A stretch of DNA of 45,592 nucleotides, from contig JAPLES010000031.1 of assembly GCA_026391075.1 (NCBI GenBank), positions 1 through 45,592 on the forward strand, written 5' to 3'. Made by a program: the position numbers and the translations under genes. Source of the DNA: Bacteroidota bacterium. GTDB lineage: Bacteria > Bacteroidota > Bacteroidia > Chitinophagales > LD1. Below are positions 1 through 8,938 of this stretch, in pieces; position 1 is the stretch's first letter, and every line of letters starts with the position of its first letter. The notes under the pieces are model-generated. The model ran no database searches, was not told the DNA's origin, and saw only the letters and a list, made by a program, of their open reading frames with translations.

Positions 1-2
1 AT

Positions 3-92
3 GTGATGAACTACCTCAGCAAAGAATTACTAGATACTACCCGCGAAACAAATTCGATAGAAGTAAAAGCGATACTGAAAAATTGTAAGTAG
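3..92 (+). CDS. 3' end of an unidentified gene (partial at left edge)
   Basis: One frame is open from the window edge to a TAG at 90-92 and encodes 29 residues of charged, helix-like composition ending in LKNCK. The other two forward frames look less protein-like: one hits a stop at once and the other gives an arginine-rich string. The stop lies 3 bases from the stop of the convergent lipoprotein gene on the other strand, which fits the tight packing of this genome. No family can be named from so short a piece. That it is coding at all is inferred from residue composition and position. Confidence 0.45.
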   Translation: MMNYLSKELLDTTRETNSIEVKAILKNCK

Positions 93-95
93 TTA

Positions 96-632
96 TCAGT
101 GGTAACGCACGTTTGTGAACAAACCGGATGTTGCAGTAGCAGCAGAGGAACCCGTAGTGCGTCTGGCGCTAAAACTAAAAGTGCCACTAATGATTTTTCG
201 CAAAGTATCGCGCGCAGTAATTATGACAGTTCCAGTGTCAGAAATTCCCGAACCGTTTACTCCCATAACGTATGACTCACCATTGTAAATAAAGCTGCCA
301 GTGGTCAATTGAGTTGCTACATTTATATCGTGAGGCAAAAACATAAAATTCAAATATCCACTTGCAGAACTGTATGAGTTTATACGAATACTACTGCCTA
401 AATATTCGCCATAAGTATTTGCGCTAATGCCAACAAAGGAGAATGCATTCAGATTGCAGGTGATAGCTGCAGCCTCGGGGCATGGCGAGCAAGAGCCTCC
501 ACAATCAATTTCGGTTTCATTACCATCTTTTACACTATTACTGCAAGTGGCTGGAATTCCGCTGGGTTTTGTGCATCCATAAAATGTTGTACACAAAAAA
601 ACGGTGATAAAAACAAGTAGGATATTTTTCAT
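96..632 (-). CDS. cysteine-rich putative lipoprotein, unknown function
   Basis: The protein has 178 aa when started at the ATG whose product begins MKNILLVF. The longer frame to 749 adds 39 residues ahead of an obvious signal peptide, so the internal start is preferred. The hydrophobic segment ends in FYGC, a plausible lipobox with Cys20 as the lipidated residue. A motif of the form CxN...D...E.DCGG.C..C follows at about residues 29-50; this small cysteine knot recurs in secreted Bacteroidota proteins. The rest is a beta-rich domain of about 120 aa with repeated Gly/Ser/Thr strands, resembling the DUF6252-type lipoproteins, though I cannot confirm the family. It probably sits on the outer membrane. 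It is convergent with the gene at the left edge and divergent from the oxidoreductase at 766. Confidence 0.7.
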   Translation of the reverse strand: MKNILLVFITVFLCTTFYGCTKPSGIPATCSNSVKDGNETEIDCGGSCSPCPEAAAITCNLNAFSFVGISANTYGEYLGSSIRINSYSSASGYLNFMFLPHDINVATQLTTGSFIYNGESYVMGVNGSGISDTGTVIITARDTLRKIISGTFSFSARRTTGSSAATATSGLFTNVRYH

Positions 633-765
633 AGGGTTCAATTTAATTTGTTTAAAAATAAGTTGAATTGCGAAACTGTAAAAAATATTTTCCTTTCTGC
701 ATTTAGCCATCATTCTCAATTCTCGCATTCGTTTATATTCGCCCCTCAATTATTTAAATTATACT

Positions 766-1851
766 ATGAGATTTCATAAACTTAAAGTGAGCGAAGTGAA
801 AAATGAAATTGCCGATGCCGTTTCGGTTTCATTTGAGGTGCCTGTAGAACTTAAACAAAATTTCAATTTTTTCCCCGGTCAATACACCACCCTCAAATTA
901 CTAATTGATGGTGAAAGCGTAAACCGTAGTTATTCATTTTGCAGTTCGCCTTATATGAACGAGCAGCTGACTATTGCGGTGAAAAGGGTAACGGGTGGTA
1001 AAGGCTCTAATTTTATCAATGATAATTTTAAGCCGGGTGTAGAAATTGAAGCTATGGAACCCATGGGCAATTTTCATTCTGCCATTTCTGAAAACAATGA
1101 AAAGCACTATATACTTTTTGGTGGTGGTTCAGGAATTACTCCGTTAATTTCAATTTTAAAATCGGTGTTAGCGAAAGAATTAAAAAGCAAAGTAACTTTG
1201 TTTTACGGCAACCGAAATTCAACCAGTATTATTTTTAAAGACAAATTGGAAGTTCTCGCTTCGCAGTTTGCTGAGCGATTGAAAATAGTGCACATACTCG
1301 ATATGCCCGAAGAGGGGTGGAGCGGTTACACCGGTTTTATTGTAAAAGATATGGCGTTGAAATTGCTTCGCGAAAACACGAACCTTAATTTTCAACATGC
1401 CGAGTTTTTTATTTGCGGACCTACACCTATGATGAAAAGTGTGGAAGAAGCCTTGGGTGTTTTGCAAATTCCAAAGGAGAGAGTTCATATTGAATACTTC
1501 ACCGCTAAAGCCGATGAAGACAAAAAAGCCGCTGATGTAGGAACGAGTGTGGCGAGCGAAATTCCTTTTACCGGAAAAACAAAAGTGAAAATTATTTACG
1601 ATGGTAACGAGCGCGAATTTGAAGTAAGCGAGAAGGAAACTATTCTGGAAGCAGCTTTGGATGCCGGTTACGACCCGCCTTATAGCTGCATGGTAGCGGC
1701 TTGCTGTACCTGTCGCGCAAAATTGCTTTCAGGTAAAGTAGAAATGGATGACCGCGAAAGTTTGACCGATGCAGAGATTTCGAGAGGTTATGTATTGACT
1801 TGTCAAAGCCACCCGAAGAGCCACGGTATTGTGTTGAACTATGATGCGTAA
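766..1851 (+). CDS. ferredoxin-NADP reductase-type flavoprotein with C-terminal 2Fe-2S domain (PaaE-like)
   Basis: This 361-aa protein has the three-part layout of phenylacetyl-CoA epoxidase reductase PaaE and related reductases. An FAD-binding barrel covers about residues 5-105, with the RSYSFCSSP flavin motif at 55-63. An NAD(P)H-binding Rossmann part covers about 110-240, with GGGSGITPL and, later, FFICGPTPMM. A plant-type 2Fe-2S ferredoxin covers about 270-361. The cluster ligands are the cysteines of CMVAACCTC plus the Cys in VLTCQSHP; an extra Cys replaces the usual Gly after the second ligand. It passes electrons from NAD(P)H via FAD to an iron-sulfur partner oxygenase or desaturase. 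No paaABCD genes are nearby, so the partner is unknown and phenylacetate degradation cannot be claimed. The ATG is 133 bp from the divergent lipoprotein start. Confidence 0.88.
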   Translation: MRFHKLKVSEVKNEIADAVSVSFEVPVELKQNFNFFPGQYTTLKLLIDGESVNRSYSFCSSPYMNEQLTIAVKRVTGGKGSNFINDNFKPGVEIEAMEPMGNFHSAISENNEKHYILFGGGSGITPLISILKSVLAKELKSKVTLFYGNRNSTSIIFKDKLEVLASQFAERLKIVHILDMPEEGWSGYTGFIVKDMALKLLRENTNLNFQHAEFFICGPTPMMKSVEEALGVLQIPKERVHIEYFTAKADEDKKAADVGTSVASEIPFTGKTKVKIIYDGNEREFEVSEKETILEAALDAGYDPPYSCMVAACCTCRAKLLSGKVEMDDRESLTDAEISRGYVLTCQSHPKSHGIVLNYDA

Positions 1852-1894
1852 ACAGGAGTTGCAATTTCTCATTTAGAGAATTTGCTGAAAGAAA

Positions 1895-1902
1895 TATATT
1901 TG
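1895..1902 (+). promoter_or_regulatory. candidate -7 promoter element for tRNA-Met
   Basis: TATATTTG matches the Bacteroidota sigma-A -7 consensus TAnnTTTG. It ends 10 bp before the first tRNA base, a normal distance for a short tRNA leader. I cannot see a good TTG -33 element at the usual spacing, so only the -7 half is supported. Confidence 0.45.
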
Positions 1903-1912
1903 CGCGCCTTTT

Positions 1913-1986
<74 letters not shown>

Positions 1987-1988
1987 CA

Positions 1989-2020
1989 AAAGCCCTGAAG
2001 AAATTCGGGGCTTTGTTTTT
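1989..2020 (+). terminator. intrinsic terminator of the tRNA
   Basis: A 7-bp stem, AAAGCCC (1989-1995) with GGGCTTT (2008-2014), is followed by GTTTTT. It starts 3 bases after the tRNA discriminator and ends 7 bases before the ATG of the next gene. Confidence 0.8.
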
Positions 2021-2027
2021 TATAACT

Positions 2028-2618
2028 ATGAAATTCATTTTTGCCTCTTTCTTTTTTCTGCTAGCTGCATCCTCATCGGCTGTTGACATCATCAACTTCG
2101 ATATGTTTTTGTTTGGCGATAAAATTGGTGTAATGACCGTTACGCACGAAATAAAACCTGACGGCACTGAGGTTTATTCGCTCGAGTCTAATTCAAAAGC
2201 AAAGTTTCTTTGGCTCAATTATGTAAACTACACGCGCTATGATGTGGCGTATAAGGATGGCAAACTCTTTTCTTCTGTACATAAAGATACAGAGAACGGT
2301 AAAACTAAACGCTGGACAAATATTACCTGGGATGGTATCAAATACTCGGTAGATAGCTACAAAGGCAAACGCAGTTTTTTGCAGCAGCCCGATTATTCTA
2401 TTGTCACTATCTATTTCAAAGACATTAAAAATGTAAAGAAAATATTTTACGAAGCTGAAGCCGATTTCAACGAAATGAAAAAAGCTGACGACCCCGAAAC
2501 CTGGGAGTTTAAAAGCAGTGATGGTAACCGAAATATTTACCATTTCAGCAATGGTAAAATTAAGGCTATGGAATTTCATGTAACGTTGGCTACTATAAAA
2601 ATGGTGAGGTCGAATTGA
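2028..2618 (+). CDS. DUF6134 family secreted protein, first tandem copy
   Basis: The product has 196 aa from the ATG at 2028; a TTG at 2013 would lie inside the tRNA terminator and is rejected. An N-terminal signal peptide (about residues 1-19, MKFIFASFF... ending in SSSA) precedes a beta-rich domain. Its order of motifs, FGDKIG near the start, KPDG, a central W-rich strand, a KSSDG turn and a final NGKI, fits the DUF6134 family of periplasmic Bacteroidota proteins of unknown function. It is roughly half identical to the next gene, whose ATG overlaps this TGA (TGATG), so the two form a translationally coupled pair that arose by tandem duplication. No catalytic motif is visible. Confidence 0.8.
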   Translation: MKFIFASFFFLLAASSSAVDIINFDMFLFGDKIGVMTVTHEIKPDGTEVYSLESNSKAKFLWLNYVNYTRYDVAYKDGKLFSSVHKDTENGKTKRWTNITWDGIKYSVDSYKGKRSFLQQPDYSIVTIYFKDIKNVKKIFYEAEADFNEMKKADDPETWEFKSSDGNRNIYHFSNGKIKAMEFHVTLATIKMVRSN

Positions 2619-3253
2619 TGATAAATAATTGTTGCACTCGCTTTAATAAGCTGGATAGGATTCGATTGAAAACAAATTGCATCCTTGTATTTTTTCTACT
2701 CGGTAGCGCGGTTCTTTCTGCACAAATTGAGCATTTCGATATCATCCTTTTTGGCGATAAAATTGGCGAAATGACCGTGAGCCGCGAAGCCAAGCCCGAT
2801 GGCAGCCAATTCTATATAATTGAAAGTAAATCGAAAGCAAAAATACTTTGGATAAGCCGCGATAATTATTCGCACTACGAAACCGTTTATAAAAACGGAA
2901 AGTTTTTTTCAAGCATTTATAAGGAAATAGAAAATGACAAAGTGAACCGATGGGGAAATACGCAATGGGATGGTTCAAAATATGTGGTTGAAAATTACCA
3001 CGGCAAAAAGAGCTTTACCGAAACACCCGCCTTTACTATCGTTAACCTTTATTTTGATGAGGTTAAAAAAATGAACCGAGTGTTTTACGACACCGAAGCA
3101 GAATTTGTAAGCGTAGAACATACCGATGAAAATACACTGGAGTTTAAAACCAGTGATGGACATCGAAACGTTTATCATTTTGTGAACGGCAAAATTCAAC
3201 AGGTAGATGTACACGTATCGTTTGCTACGGTAAAGATAGTGCGGGTGAATTGA
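2618..3253 (+). CDS. DUF6134 family secreted protein, second tandem copy
   Basis: The product has 211 aa from the ATG that overlaps the stop of the upstream paralog. About 17 polar residues precede a hydrophobic segment (LVFFLLGSAVLSAQ), so this is a signal peptide with a long n-region. The mature domain matches its neighbour along its whole length: FGDKIG, KPDG, ESxSKAK, RWxN, WDG.KY, a KTSDG turn and VNGKI. The two copies probably act together or on related substrates in the periplasm, but no function is known for the family. No promoter is seen between the copies. Confidence 0.8.
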   Translation: MINNCCTRFNKLDRIRLKTNCILVFFLLGSAVLSAQIEHFDIILFGDKIGEMTVSREAKPDGSQFYIIESKSKAKILWISRDNYSHYETVYKNGKFFSSIYKEIENDKVNRWGNTQWDGSKYVVENYHGKKSFTETPAFTIVNLYFDEVKKMNRVFYDTEAEFVSVEHTDENTLEFKTSDGHRNVYHFVNGKIQQVDVHVSFATVKIVRVN

Positions 3254-3289
3254 TGGTGAATTCTATTTTCGTTTCATAAATCAAAAACC

Positions 3290-3736
3290 ATGAGCGACTA
3301 TCAAAAAAAATTAGAAGAAATGCGGTTAAAACAAGAGCAGGCAAAGCAGGCTCTTGTAGAAGAGTTTAAAACTTTTGTGCAAAAAACTTATCCCAATGCA
3401 ATAGCTACTGAATCGGGTTTGCATTATCTCATTACCGAAGAAGGCAAGGGCGCTAAACCCAACAAACACAACAACGTTACCGTGCATTACTCGGGTGCGC
3501 TGCCAAACGGAAAAGTTTTCGACTCCTCTTACAAGCGCAACAAACCTTTTACTTTCAAATTAGGTTTAGGCAATGTGATTAAAGGATGGGATGAAGGCAT
3601 TGCGCTGTTGAACGTAGGCAGCAAAGCCAAATTGATTATTCCTTTTTTCCTCGGTTATGGCGAGCAGGGCAGCCCGCCTGTTATTCCCGCGCGCGCCACT
3701 TTAATTTTCGATGTGGAGTTGGTAGAGGCGAAATAG
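3290..3736 (+). CDS. FKBP-type peptidyl-prolyl cis-trans isomerase
   Basis: A single FKBP domain occupies about residues 45-147 of 148. It catalyses cis-trans isomerisation of X-Pro bonds during folding. Family signatures are visible in order: [18 protein letters not shown] with the pocket Tyr and Asp, [15 protein letters not shown] with the floor Trp, then the [16 protein letters not shown] flap and the final LIFDVELV strand. The first 40 residues are a charged helix ([12 protein letters not shown]), and there is no signal peptide or lipobox. The enzyme should therefore be cytosolic, unlike many FKBPs of this phylum that are exported. It follows the DUF6134 pair by 36 bp and may share their transcript. 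Confidence 0.92.
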   Translation: MSDYQKKLEEMRLKQEQAKQALVEEFKTFVQKTYPNAIATESGLHYLITEEGKGAKPNKHNNVTVHYSGALPNGKVFDSSYKRNKPFTFKLGLGNVIKGWDEGIALLNVGSKAKLIIPFFLGYGEQGSPPVIPARATLIFDVELVEAK

Positions 3737-3769
3737 AAGGAGTTTTGTAAGGTTTGCGTTTGTCTCTTA

Positions 3770-3817
3770 CCCTTCGACAGGCTCAGGGTGACAATGTCAG
3801 GCTGAGCTTGTCGAAGC
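3770..3817. repeat. REP-like inverted repeat (copy A)
   Basis: CTTCGACAGGCTCAG (3772-3786) and CTGAGCTTGTCGAAG (3802-3816) are reverse complements at 14 of 15 positions. They enclose a second small palindrome, TGACA-A-TGTCA (3789-3799). The same CTTCGACA.GCTCAGGGTGACA half-unit recurs at 12781-12802. It lies between two co-oriented genes and could form a strong hairpin in their transcript. Confidence 0.75.
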
Positions 3818-3896
3818 CTCTCAAGAAAAACAAATCATTGCCAACAAACTTTAAACTTCAAACTTTAAACCATAAACTTGTGCTAACGAAAATTCA

Positions 3897-5912
3897 TTGA
3901 AAGCCATTACCAAATATTTCGCTCTCCTCTTTCTTTTTATTGCGTCTTGCAAAACCGTTCCGTTTCAAATTAAGGATGGCAAAACCGCGCGCGAATTTTT
4001 GGTCTATAACCAAAGCGTGGAGTTTTTGCTCAAAGAATACAATGCCGAGCGCGACCCTGTTAAGCAACAGCAAAAAGCATTTCAGTTAGCCGAATCATAC
4101 AAACAATTCAACGATTACGCCAATGCTGAAAAATGGTATAAGCAATCGATTGATTTAAATGGCGGTGAAAAATCGTTGATGCAGTTGGGGCTTATGCAAA
4201 AGCAGCAGGAGAAATACGAAGAGGCTTATAAAACTTTTGATGAGTATCAGCGCATTTCATCGGGTGGTTTTGAAGGGCGCAGACAAGCCAATCAATGTAA
4301 AGATGCCATAGAGTGGAAAAAATCGTTTACTAAAATTCAGGTCAATAATCTTTCTTCACTCAACACACCTTCTTCCGATTACGGCTTAGAGCCTTTTAAG
4401 AACAATCAGTATGTGCTCACATCTTCGCGCAATGAAGCTATGGGAACCGAACACGATGGATGGACAGGAGAGAAGTTCAGCGATTTATTTGAAACCGAGA
4501 AAACAGGAAATGGTTTTTCTTCTCCCGTTGCGTTTCCTGCTCCGTTAAATTCAACGGCACACGAAAGCTCGGTTACGTTCAGCAAAGATTTTAAGGAAAT
4601 TTATTTTGTGCGGTGCAAAGCCGAACCGCAAAAAGAAAATCAGTTCTGCCATCTTTATTATTCGGCACTGAACAACGAGCATTGGAGCGAGCCGGTGAAA
4701 ATGGATTTGTTTCCCGATAGTGTAAATGTGTATGACCCATATTTATCGAAGGATGGAAAACTTCTTTTAGCCGCTGCCGATGGTATGGGTTTTGGTGCCA
4801 CCGATATTTTTCTTTTCACCAAAGCCGATTCAGGTTGGAACGCTCCGCAAAATTTAGGCGGCAGTTTAAACACTCCGGGCAGCGAACGCTTTCCATGGTT
4901 AGATGAACGTGGTAATCTTTATTTTTCTTCCAACGGCTTGCCGGGTATGGGCGGCTTAGATATTTTTAGAGCAGCACATGCTAAAAATGGTTTTAAAGAA
5001 CCGTTGAATTTAAGGGCACCAATCAACAGCGGTGCCGATGATTTTGCATATCGTATTGAAAAATATAAACCGCTGAATGCCGATGACACTGTTTTGTTTG
5101 CGGGTTATTTATCATCGAACCGCAAAGGCGGAAAAGGCAGCGATGATATTTATCGCTTCGAAGAAAAGTGGCGCAACTTTTTTGTGCTGAAAGGAATTGC
5201 TTATGAAAACGTGTACGAAAATCCTGCTGATGGTGATTCAAAAATTATAGCAGTAAAACCGTTGAGCCGTGTAAAAGTTGAGTTGAAGAAAACTGATGGC
5301 TCGGTGCTGGGCACTACTTCTTCCGATACTGCGGGGCATTTTCAGTTTCGCATTGAAGGCGAAACTGAGTATAAATATCTGGCTTCTAAAAATGGGTACT
5401 TCAGCGCTTCGAATACGGTAGCAGCTTTGCACAAGAATCAGGATTCAACTTTAATCGTTGCTTATACGAAAGTTACGCTCAACAAAATATTTCCGCAGAA
5501 GATGCTTGTGATTCCGAACATCTATTACGATTACGACAAAGCCACTCTTCGCCCCGAATCGAAATTAGTGTTGGATTCAATTATGATTTTCTTTAAAGAA
5601 AATCCTGACTTAACTATTGAGTTGGGTTCACATACCGATAGTCGCGGTAGCGATGCTTACAATCTTAAACTTTCGCAAGCGCGTGCACAAAGTGCAGTAG
5701 ATTATTTAATAAGCAAAGGAATACCAACCGAACGCTTGCAAGCAAAAGGTTATGGCGAAACCAAACTGGTAAACAATTGTGGCAACGGTGCTAAGTGCAC
5801 TGAAGAAGAACATCAAAAAAACAGAAGAACTACTTTCCGAGTAGCTTCCGAAAAACTGAATCTGGAATCCATAGAGCCTGAAAATATAATTGTTGACCCT
5901 AAAAAAGAGTAA
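3897..5912 (+). CDS. PorE-like OmpA-family lipoprotein (TPR, beta-propeller, CRD, OmpA)
   Basis: The 671-aa product starts at a TTG; no ATG or GTG is available in frame before the signal peptide. The peptide ends FLFIASC, so Cys18 should be lipidated. TPR-like helices follow at about residues 30-135, then a PD40/WD40-like propeller at 150-435 with several GxxDI blades (GATDIFLF, GGLDIFRA, GSDDIYRF). Next come a carboxypeptidase-regulatory-like domain at about 440-525 and an OmpA C-terminal peptidoglycan-binding domain at about 540-655 (YYDYDKATLRP, HTDSRG, NRRTTF). This order is that of PorE, the T9SS component that ties the PorK/PorN ring to peptidoglycan. Related OmpA lipoproteins share the layout, so PorE itself is probable, not certain. 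The fluoride-channel gene starts 3 bases downstream. Confidence 0.85.
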   Translation: MKAITKYFALLFLFIASCKTVPFQIKDGKTAREFLVYNQSVEFLLKEYNAERDPVKQQQKAFQLAESYKQFNDYANAEKWYKQSIDLNGGEKSLMQLGLMQKQQEKYEEAYKTFDEYQRISSGGFEGRRQANQCKDAIEWKKSFTKIQVNNLSSLNTPSSDYGLEPFKNNQYVLTSSRNEAMGTEHDGWTGEKFSDLFETEKTGNGFSSPVAFPAPLNSTAHESSVTFSKDFKEIYFVRCKAEPQKENQFCHLYYSALNNEHWSEPVKMDLFPDSVNVYDPYLSKDGKLLLAAADGMGFGATDIFLFTKADSGWNAPQNLGGSLNTPGSERFPWLDERGNLYFSSNGLPGMGGLDIFRAAHAKNGFKEPLNLRAPINSGADDFAYRIEKYKPLNADDTVLFAGYLSSNRKGGKGSDDIYRFEEKWRNFFVLKGIAYENVYENPADGDSKIIAVKPLSRVKVELKKTDGSVLGTTSSDTAGHFQFRIEGETEYKYLASKNGYFSASNTVAALHKNQDSTLIVAYTKVTLNKIFPQKMLVIPNIYYDYDKATLRPESKLVLDSIMIFFKENPDLTIELGSHTDSRGSDAYNLKLSQARAQSAVDYLISKGIPTERLQAKGYGETKLVNNCGNGAKCTEEEHQKNRRTTFRVASEKLNLESIEPENIIVDPKKE

Positions 5913-5914
5913 CA

Positions 5915-6280
5915 ATGAAAATACTTTTAGCCATTGGCGCGGGAAGTTTTGTCGGAGGCGTTAGCCGCTTTCTGCTTTCGCAATTTATACAAACCAAATT
6001 TCCTTCTTCATTTCCCTTCGGAACTTTTGCGGTGAATATTATTGGCTGTTTGCTTATCGGTGCTGTGTATGGTCTGTTTCTTAAAAACAGTTTAAGTAAT
6101 GAGTGGCGTTTATTTTTAGCTACCGGCATTTTAGGAGGTTTCACAACCTTTTCTGCTTTCTCTTATGAAACACTTGAACTTATTAAAAGCGGAAGAATGA
6201 ATTACGCCCTGCTTTATATCAGCGCAAGTATTTTAGTGGGACTTGCAGCCACATTCATTGGCTGGCAGGTAACGAAGTAA
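5915..6280 (+). CDS. crcB: Fluc fluoride ion channel CrcB
   Basis: The 121-aa protein has four hydrophobic segments, the normal size for one subunit of the dual-topology dimer that exports fluoride across the inner membrane. Signatures are GGVSRF near the N terminus, GTFAVNIIGC with the conserved Asn41, and GGFTTFSAFSYE at 74-85 with the phenylalanine/threonine track lining the pore. The ATG lies 3 bases after the preceding stop, so it is probably co-transcribed with the OmpA lipoprotein gene. I see no fluoride riboswitch. Only one crcB copy is present, so the channel would be a homodimer. Confidence 0.93.
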   Translation: MKILLAIGAGSFVGGVSRFLLSQFIQTKFPSSFPFGTFAVNIIGCLLIGAVYGLFLKNSLSNEWRLFLATGILGGFTTFSAFSYETLELIKSGRMNYALLYISASILVGLAATFIGWQVTK

Positions 6281-6372
6281 TTTTTACTTCTTACACGCAT
6301 GTGAATAACAAACTGCGCTATTAGTAAACCACTATCTCGCTTTTTCTAATTTCAACTTCTGTAACACACTAC

Positions 6373-8916
6373 ATGAAGTTATCTTTCATTCAGAAACTAA
6401 GCCTGTTTTTTATTGCCGCGCTGGCAGGTGTTTTGTTTATGTGTGTGGTGGCTTACCAAAGCAATAGGGCATTCAGGCATTCAGTAGCCAATGAAGGACA
6501 AGCGCGCGAAATTATTCATCAGTCCGAAAAAATTCTTTCAGCCGTTAAGGATATTGAATCGGGAACACGTGGATATGTACTTGCGAGAGACACTTCCTAT
6601 CTCCGTCCCCTCAATCAGGTTCAACAAAATATTTTTTCGCGAATTGAACTTCTCGATTCGCTGTTTCATCAAGATGTTTCCCAGAAGAAGCAGATTGACT
6701 CCCTTCGGTTCTACGTAAACAAGTGTTTATCGCTAGCTAAAAAAACAATAAGTACAAGAGACCGTGATGGATTAGCTGCTTCTATTACGTTGATAGCTGA
6801 TAAAACACGAAGGGAAACGAAGAATAAAATTAAAACCATTACCACCGATATACAAGCCGTTGAGGAGATGCAGTTGCACGAACGGCAAAGTGAAAAGGAT
6901 AAAACTTTACGTGCGCTGAATGTGCGTGTAGTTTTTCTTTTTCTGTTGCTCACTTCTATACTTGGTATTGGTTTTTACGGAGTTAATCTTTACTACACGG
7001 CACGGCAAAAATCTTTAGCAGAAATACGTTCACTTTACGATGATGCTCCCTGTGGTTATCACTCATTGGATAAAAACGGAGTGTTTACGCAAATGAATTC
7101 TACTGAATTGGCGTGGCTTGGATATACACGCAAAGAAGTGGTTGGTAAAATGAACATCAGCAATTTGCTTACACATGAAAGCGCTCAAAAATTCGAAGAG
7201 CTTTTTAAACGTTTTAAAAAGGAAGGAATTATTAAGGACGAAGAATTGGAGTTTGTGAGAAAAGGCGGCACCAGTTTTCCTGTGTTAACTAATGCTACCT
7301 CAGTTAAAGATGTTCACGGAAATTTTCTGTCTTGCCGTGCTACGGTTTTTGACATTACCGATCGCAAAAAATTTGAAAGTGAAGTAAAAGATATTAACGC
7401 ATCACTTGAATACAAAATTTCTGAGCGCACCAGGGAATTGCAAAGAAACACCCAACGGTTTAAATCGCTTATCGAAAACATTAACGATGCAATTCTTTTG
7501 ATTGACGATAGAGGAATACTAGTTTATCAAAGTCCTGCAATGGAAAGGATTGGGGGATATTCCAAAGAAGAAACATTTGGTAAACAAGTAGGTCAGCTTA
7601 TACATCCCGATGATGTAGAAGATTTGCGAAATACTCTTGCGTATCTAGTTGATAAACCAAATCTGCCTGTAATTAAGCAATACAGAAAAAAACACAAGAA
7701 GGGCCACTACATATGGATTGAAGGAACGATTAATAATAAACTGGGTGATGAAAATATTAAAGGGTTCATTGCTAATTATCGAGATATTACTGAACGCAAA
7801 GAGGCGGAGGAAAATCTTAACCGAAGCCAGAAAATTTATAGCACCATAGCGTGTAATATTCCTAATTCGGCAATACTAATGATTGACAAAGAAGAGCGCT
7901 ATCTGTTTGTGGATGGTGAGGTGATGAAAACTTTAGGCTATGTGAAACAAGACATGGAAGGAAAATTAGCAAAGGATGTTCTTTCTACCCGTGCTTATGA
8001 AGTTATGCATCCAATGTACGCGCAAGCGCTCTCAGGCAAAAAATATACACAACAACTTACCATTCCCGGCAATCACGATTTTCTGTTTCAGTTTGCCCCA
8101 CTGTCTGATGAGAGCGGTGCCATTTATGCGGCTATAATTATTGCGGTGGATATAACTGAAATAAATGAAGCGCAGTGGCAAATTCAAAAACTGAATGAAG
8201 AGTTGGAAGAACGGGTGAAGCAACGAACAGAGCAGTTGGAAATTGCCAAAAAAGATTTGGAAGCATTTAGTTATTCGGTATCACACGATTTGCGTTCTCC
8301 GCTTCGCGTTATTGATGGTTTTGCAGCAGTACTCAACGAAGACTATGCACAAATGCTGGATGATGAAGGACGAAAAACAATCAATGTAATTCGCAGTAAT
8401 GCTGGGTATATGGGTAGGTTGATTGATAACTTACTTGACCTCTCAAGAATGGGACGACAAGCCTTGAATTTATCGCAAACTAATATGTACGAACTGGCAA
8501 ACGATGTAATGGCTGAAATGAATTTGAGCGAATCCTTTAAAGGGGAAATATCTATTGCCAATTTACCAGTGGCTTTGTGCGACCATGAATTGATGAAACA
8601 GGTTTGGATAAATTTAATTTCAAACGCTGTAAAATATTCAAGCAAAGTTTTACTCCCTGTTATTGAAATAGGTTTTACAGAGGAAGAAGGCAACACCATC
8701 TATTTTGTAAAAGATAATGGCGCTGGATTTGATATGCAGTTTGCTACCAAATTATTTGGTGTGTTTCAACGCATGCATCGGGTTACAGAATTTGAAGGTA
8801 CCGGGGTAGGGCTTGCACTTGTTCATCAAATTATTTCGCGCCATGGCGGTAAAATTTGGGTCAATGCAAAAATTGACCAAGGCGCAACTTTCTTTTTTAC
8901 ACTCACTAAACAATAA
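6373..8916 (+). CDS. CHASE3-PAS sensor histidine kinase
   Basis: This is an 847-aa membrane sensor kinase. A first transmembrane helix at about 8-28 and a second at about 182-202 flank an extracytoplasmic CHASE3-type helical domain with the ESGTRGYVLA motif. Three PAS segments follow (about 215-335, 360-475, 485-600), the first two ending in D(I)T(D/E)RK linkers, then a coiled coil and a bacteriophytochrome-like kinase core. The phosphoacceptor is His638 in SVSHDLRSPL. The ATPase has an N box (WINLISNAVKYS), G1 (KDNGAGFDM) and G2 (GTGVGLALV). No receiver or DNA-binding domain is attached and no response regulator lies nearby. The very similar kinase downstream is a paralog. The signal sensed is unknown. 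Confidence 0.92.
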   Translation: MKLSFIQKLSLFFIAALAGVLFMCVVAYQSNRAFRHSVANEGQAREIIHQSEKILSAVKDIESGTRGYVLARDTSYLRPLNQVQQNIFSRIELLDSLFHQDVSQKKQIDSLRFYVNKCLSLAKKTISTRDRDGLAASITLIADKTRRETKNKIKTITTDIQAVEEMQLHERQSEKDKTLRALNVRVVFLFLLLTSILGIGFYGVNLYYTARQKSLAEIRSLYDDAPCGYHSLDKNGVFTQMNSTELAWLGYTRKEVVGKMNISNLLTHESAQKFEELFKRFKKEGIIKDEELEFVRKGGTSFPVLTNATSVKDVHGNFLSCRATVFDITDRKKFESEVKDINASLEYKISERTRELQRNTQRFKSLIENINDAILLIDDRGILVYQSPAMERIGGYSKEETFGKQVGQLIHPDDVEDLRNTLAYLVDKPNLPVIKQYRKKHKKGHYIWIEGTINNKLGDENIKGFIANYRDITERKEAEENLNRSQKIYSTIACNIPNSAILMIDKEERYLFVDGEVMKTLGYVKQDMEGKLAKDVLSTRAYEVMHPMYAQALSGKKYTQQLTIPGNHDFLFQFAPLSDESGAIYAAIIIAVDITEINEAQWQIQKLNEELEERVKQRTEQLEIAKKDLEAFSYSVSHDLRSPLRVIDGFAAVLNEDYAQMLDDEGRKTINVIRSNAGYMGRLIDNLLDLSRMGRQALNLSQTNMYELANDVMAEMNLSESFKGEISIANLPVALCDHELMKQVWINLISNAVKYSSKVLLPVIEIGFTEEEGNTIYFVKDNGAGFDMQFATKLFGVFQRMHRVTEFEGTGVGLALVHQIISRHGGKIWVNAKIDQGATFFFTLTKQ

Positions 8917-8938
8917 ATCACAAAAAATAGCGGTTATA

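Noticed and set aside
633-749. Longer N terminus for the left lipoprotein (start at 749)
   Set aside because: It puts 39 charged residues before a clear signal peptide with lipobox; the internal ATG is the natural start.
5915-6280. Fluoride riboswitch controlling crcB
   Set aside because: Only 2 bases separate the gene from the upstream stop, so there is no leader to hold it.
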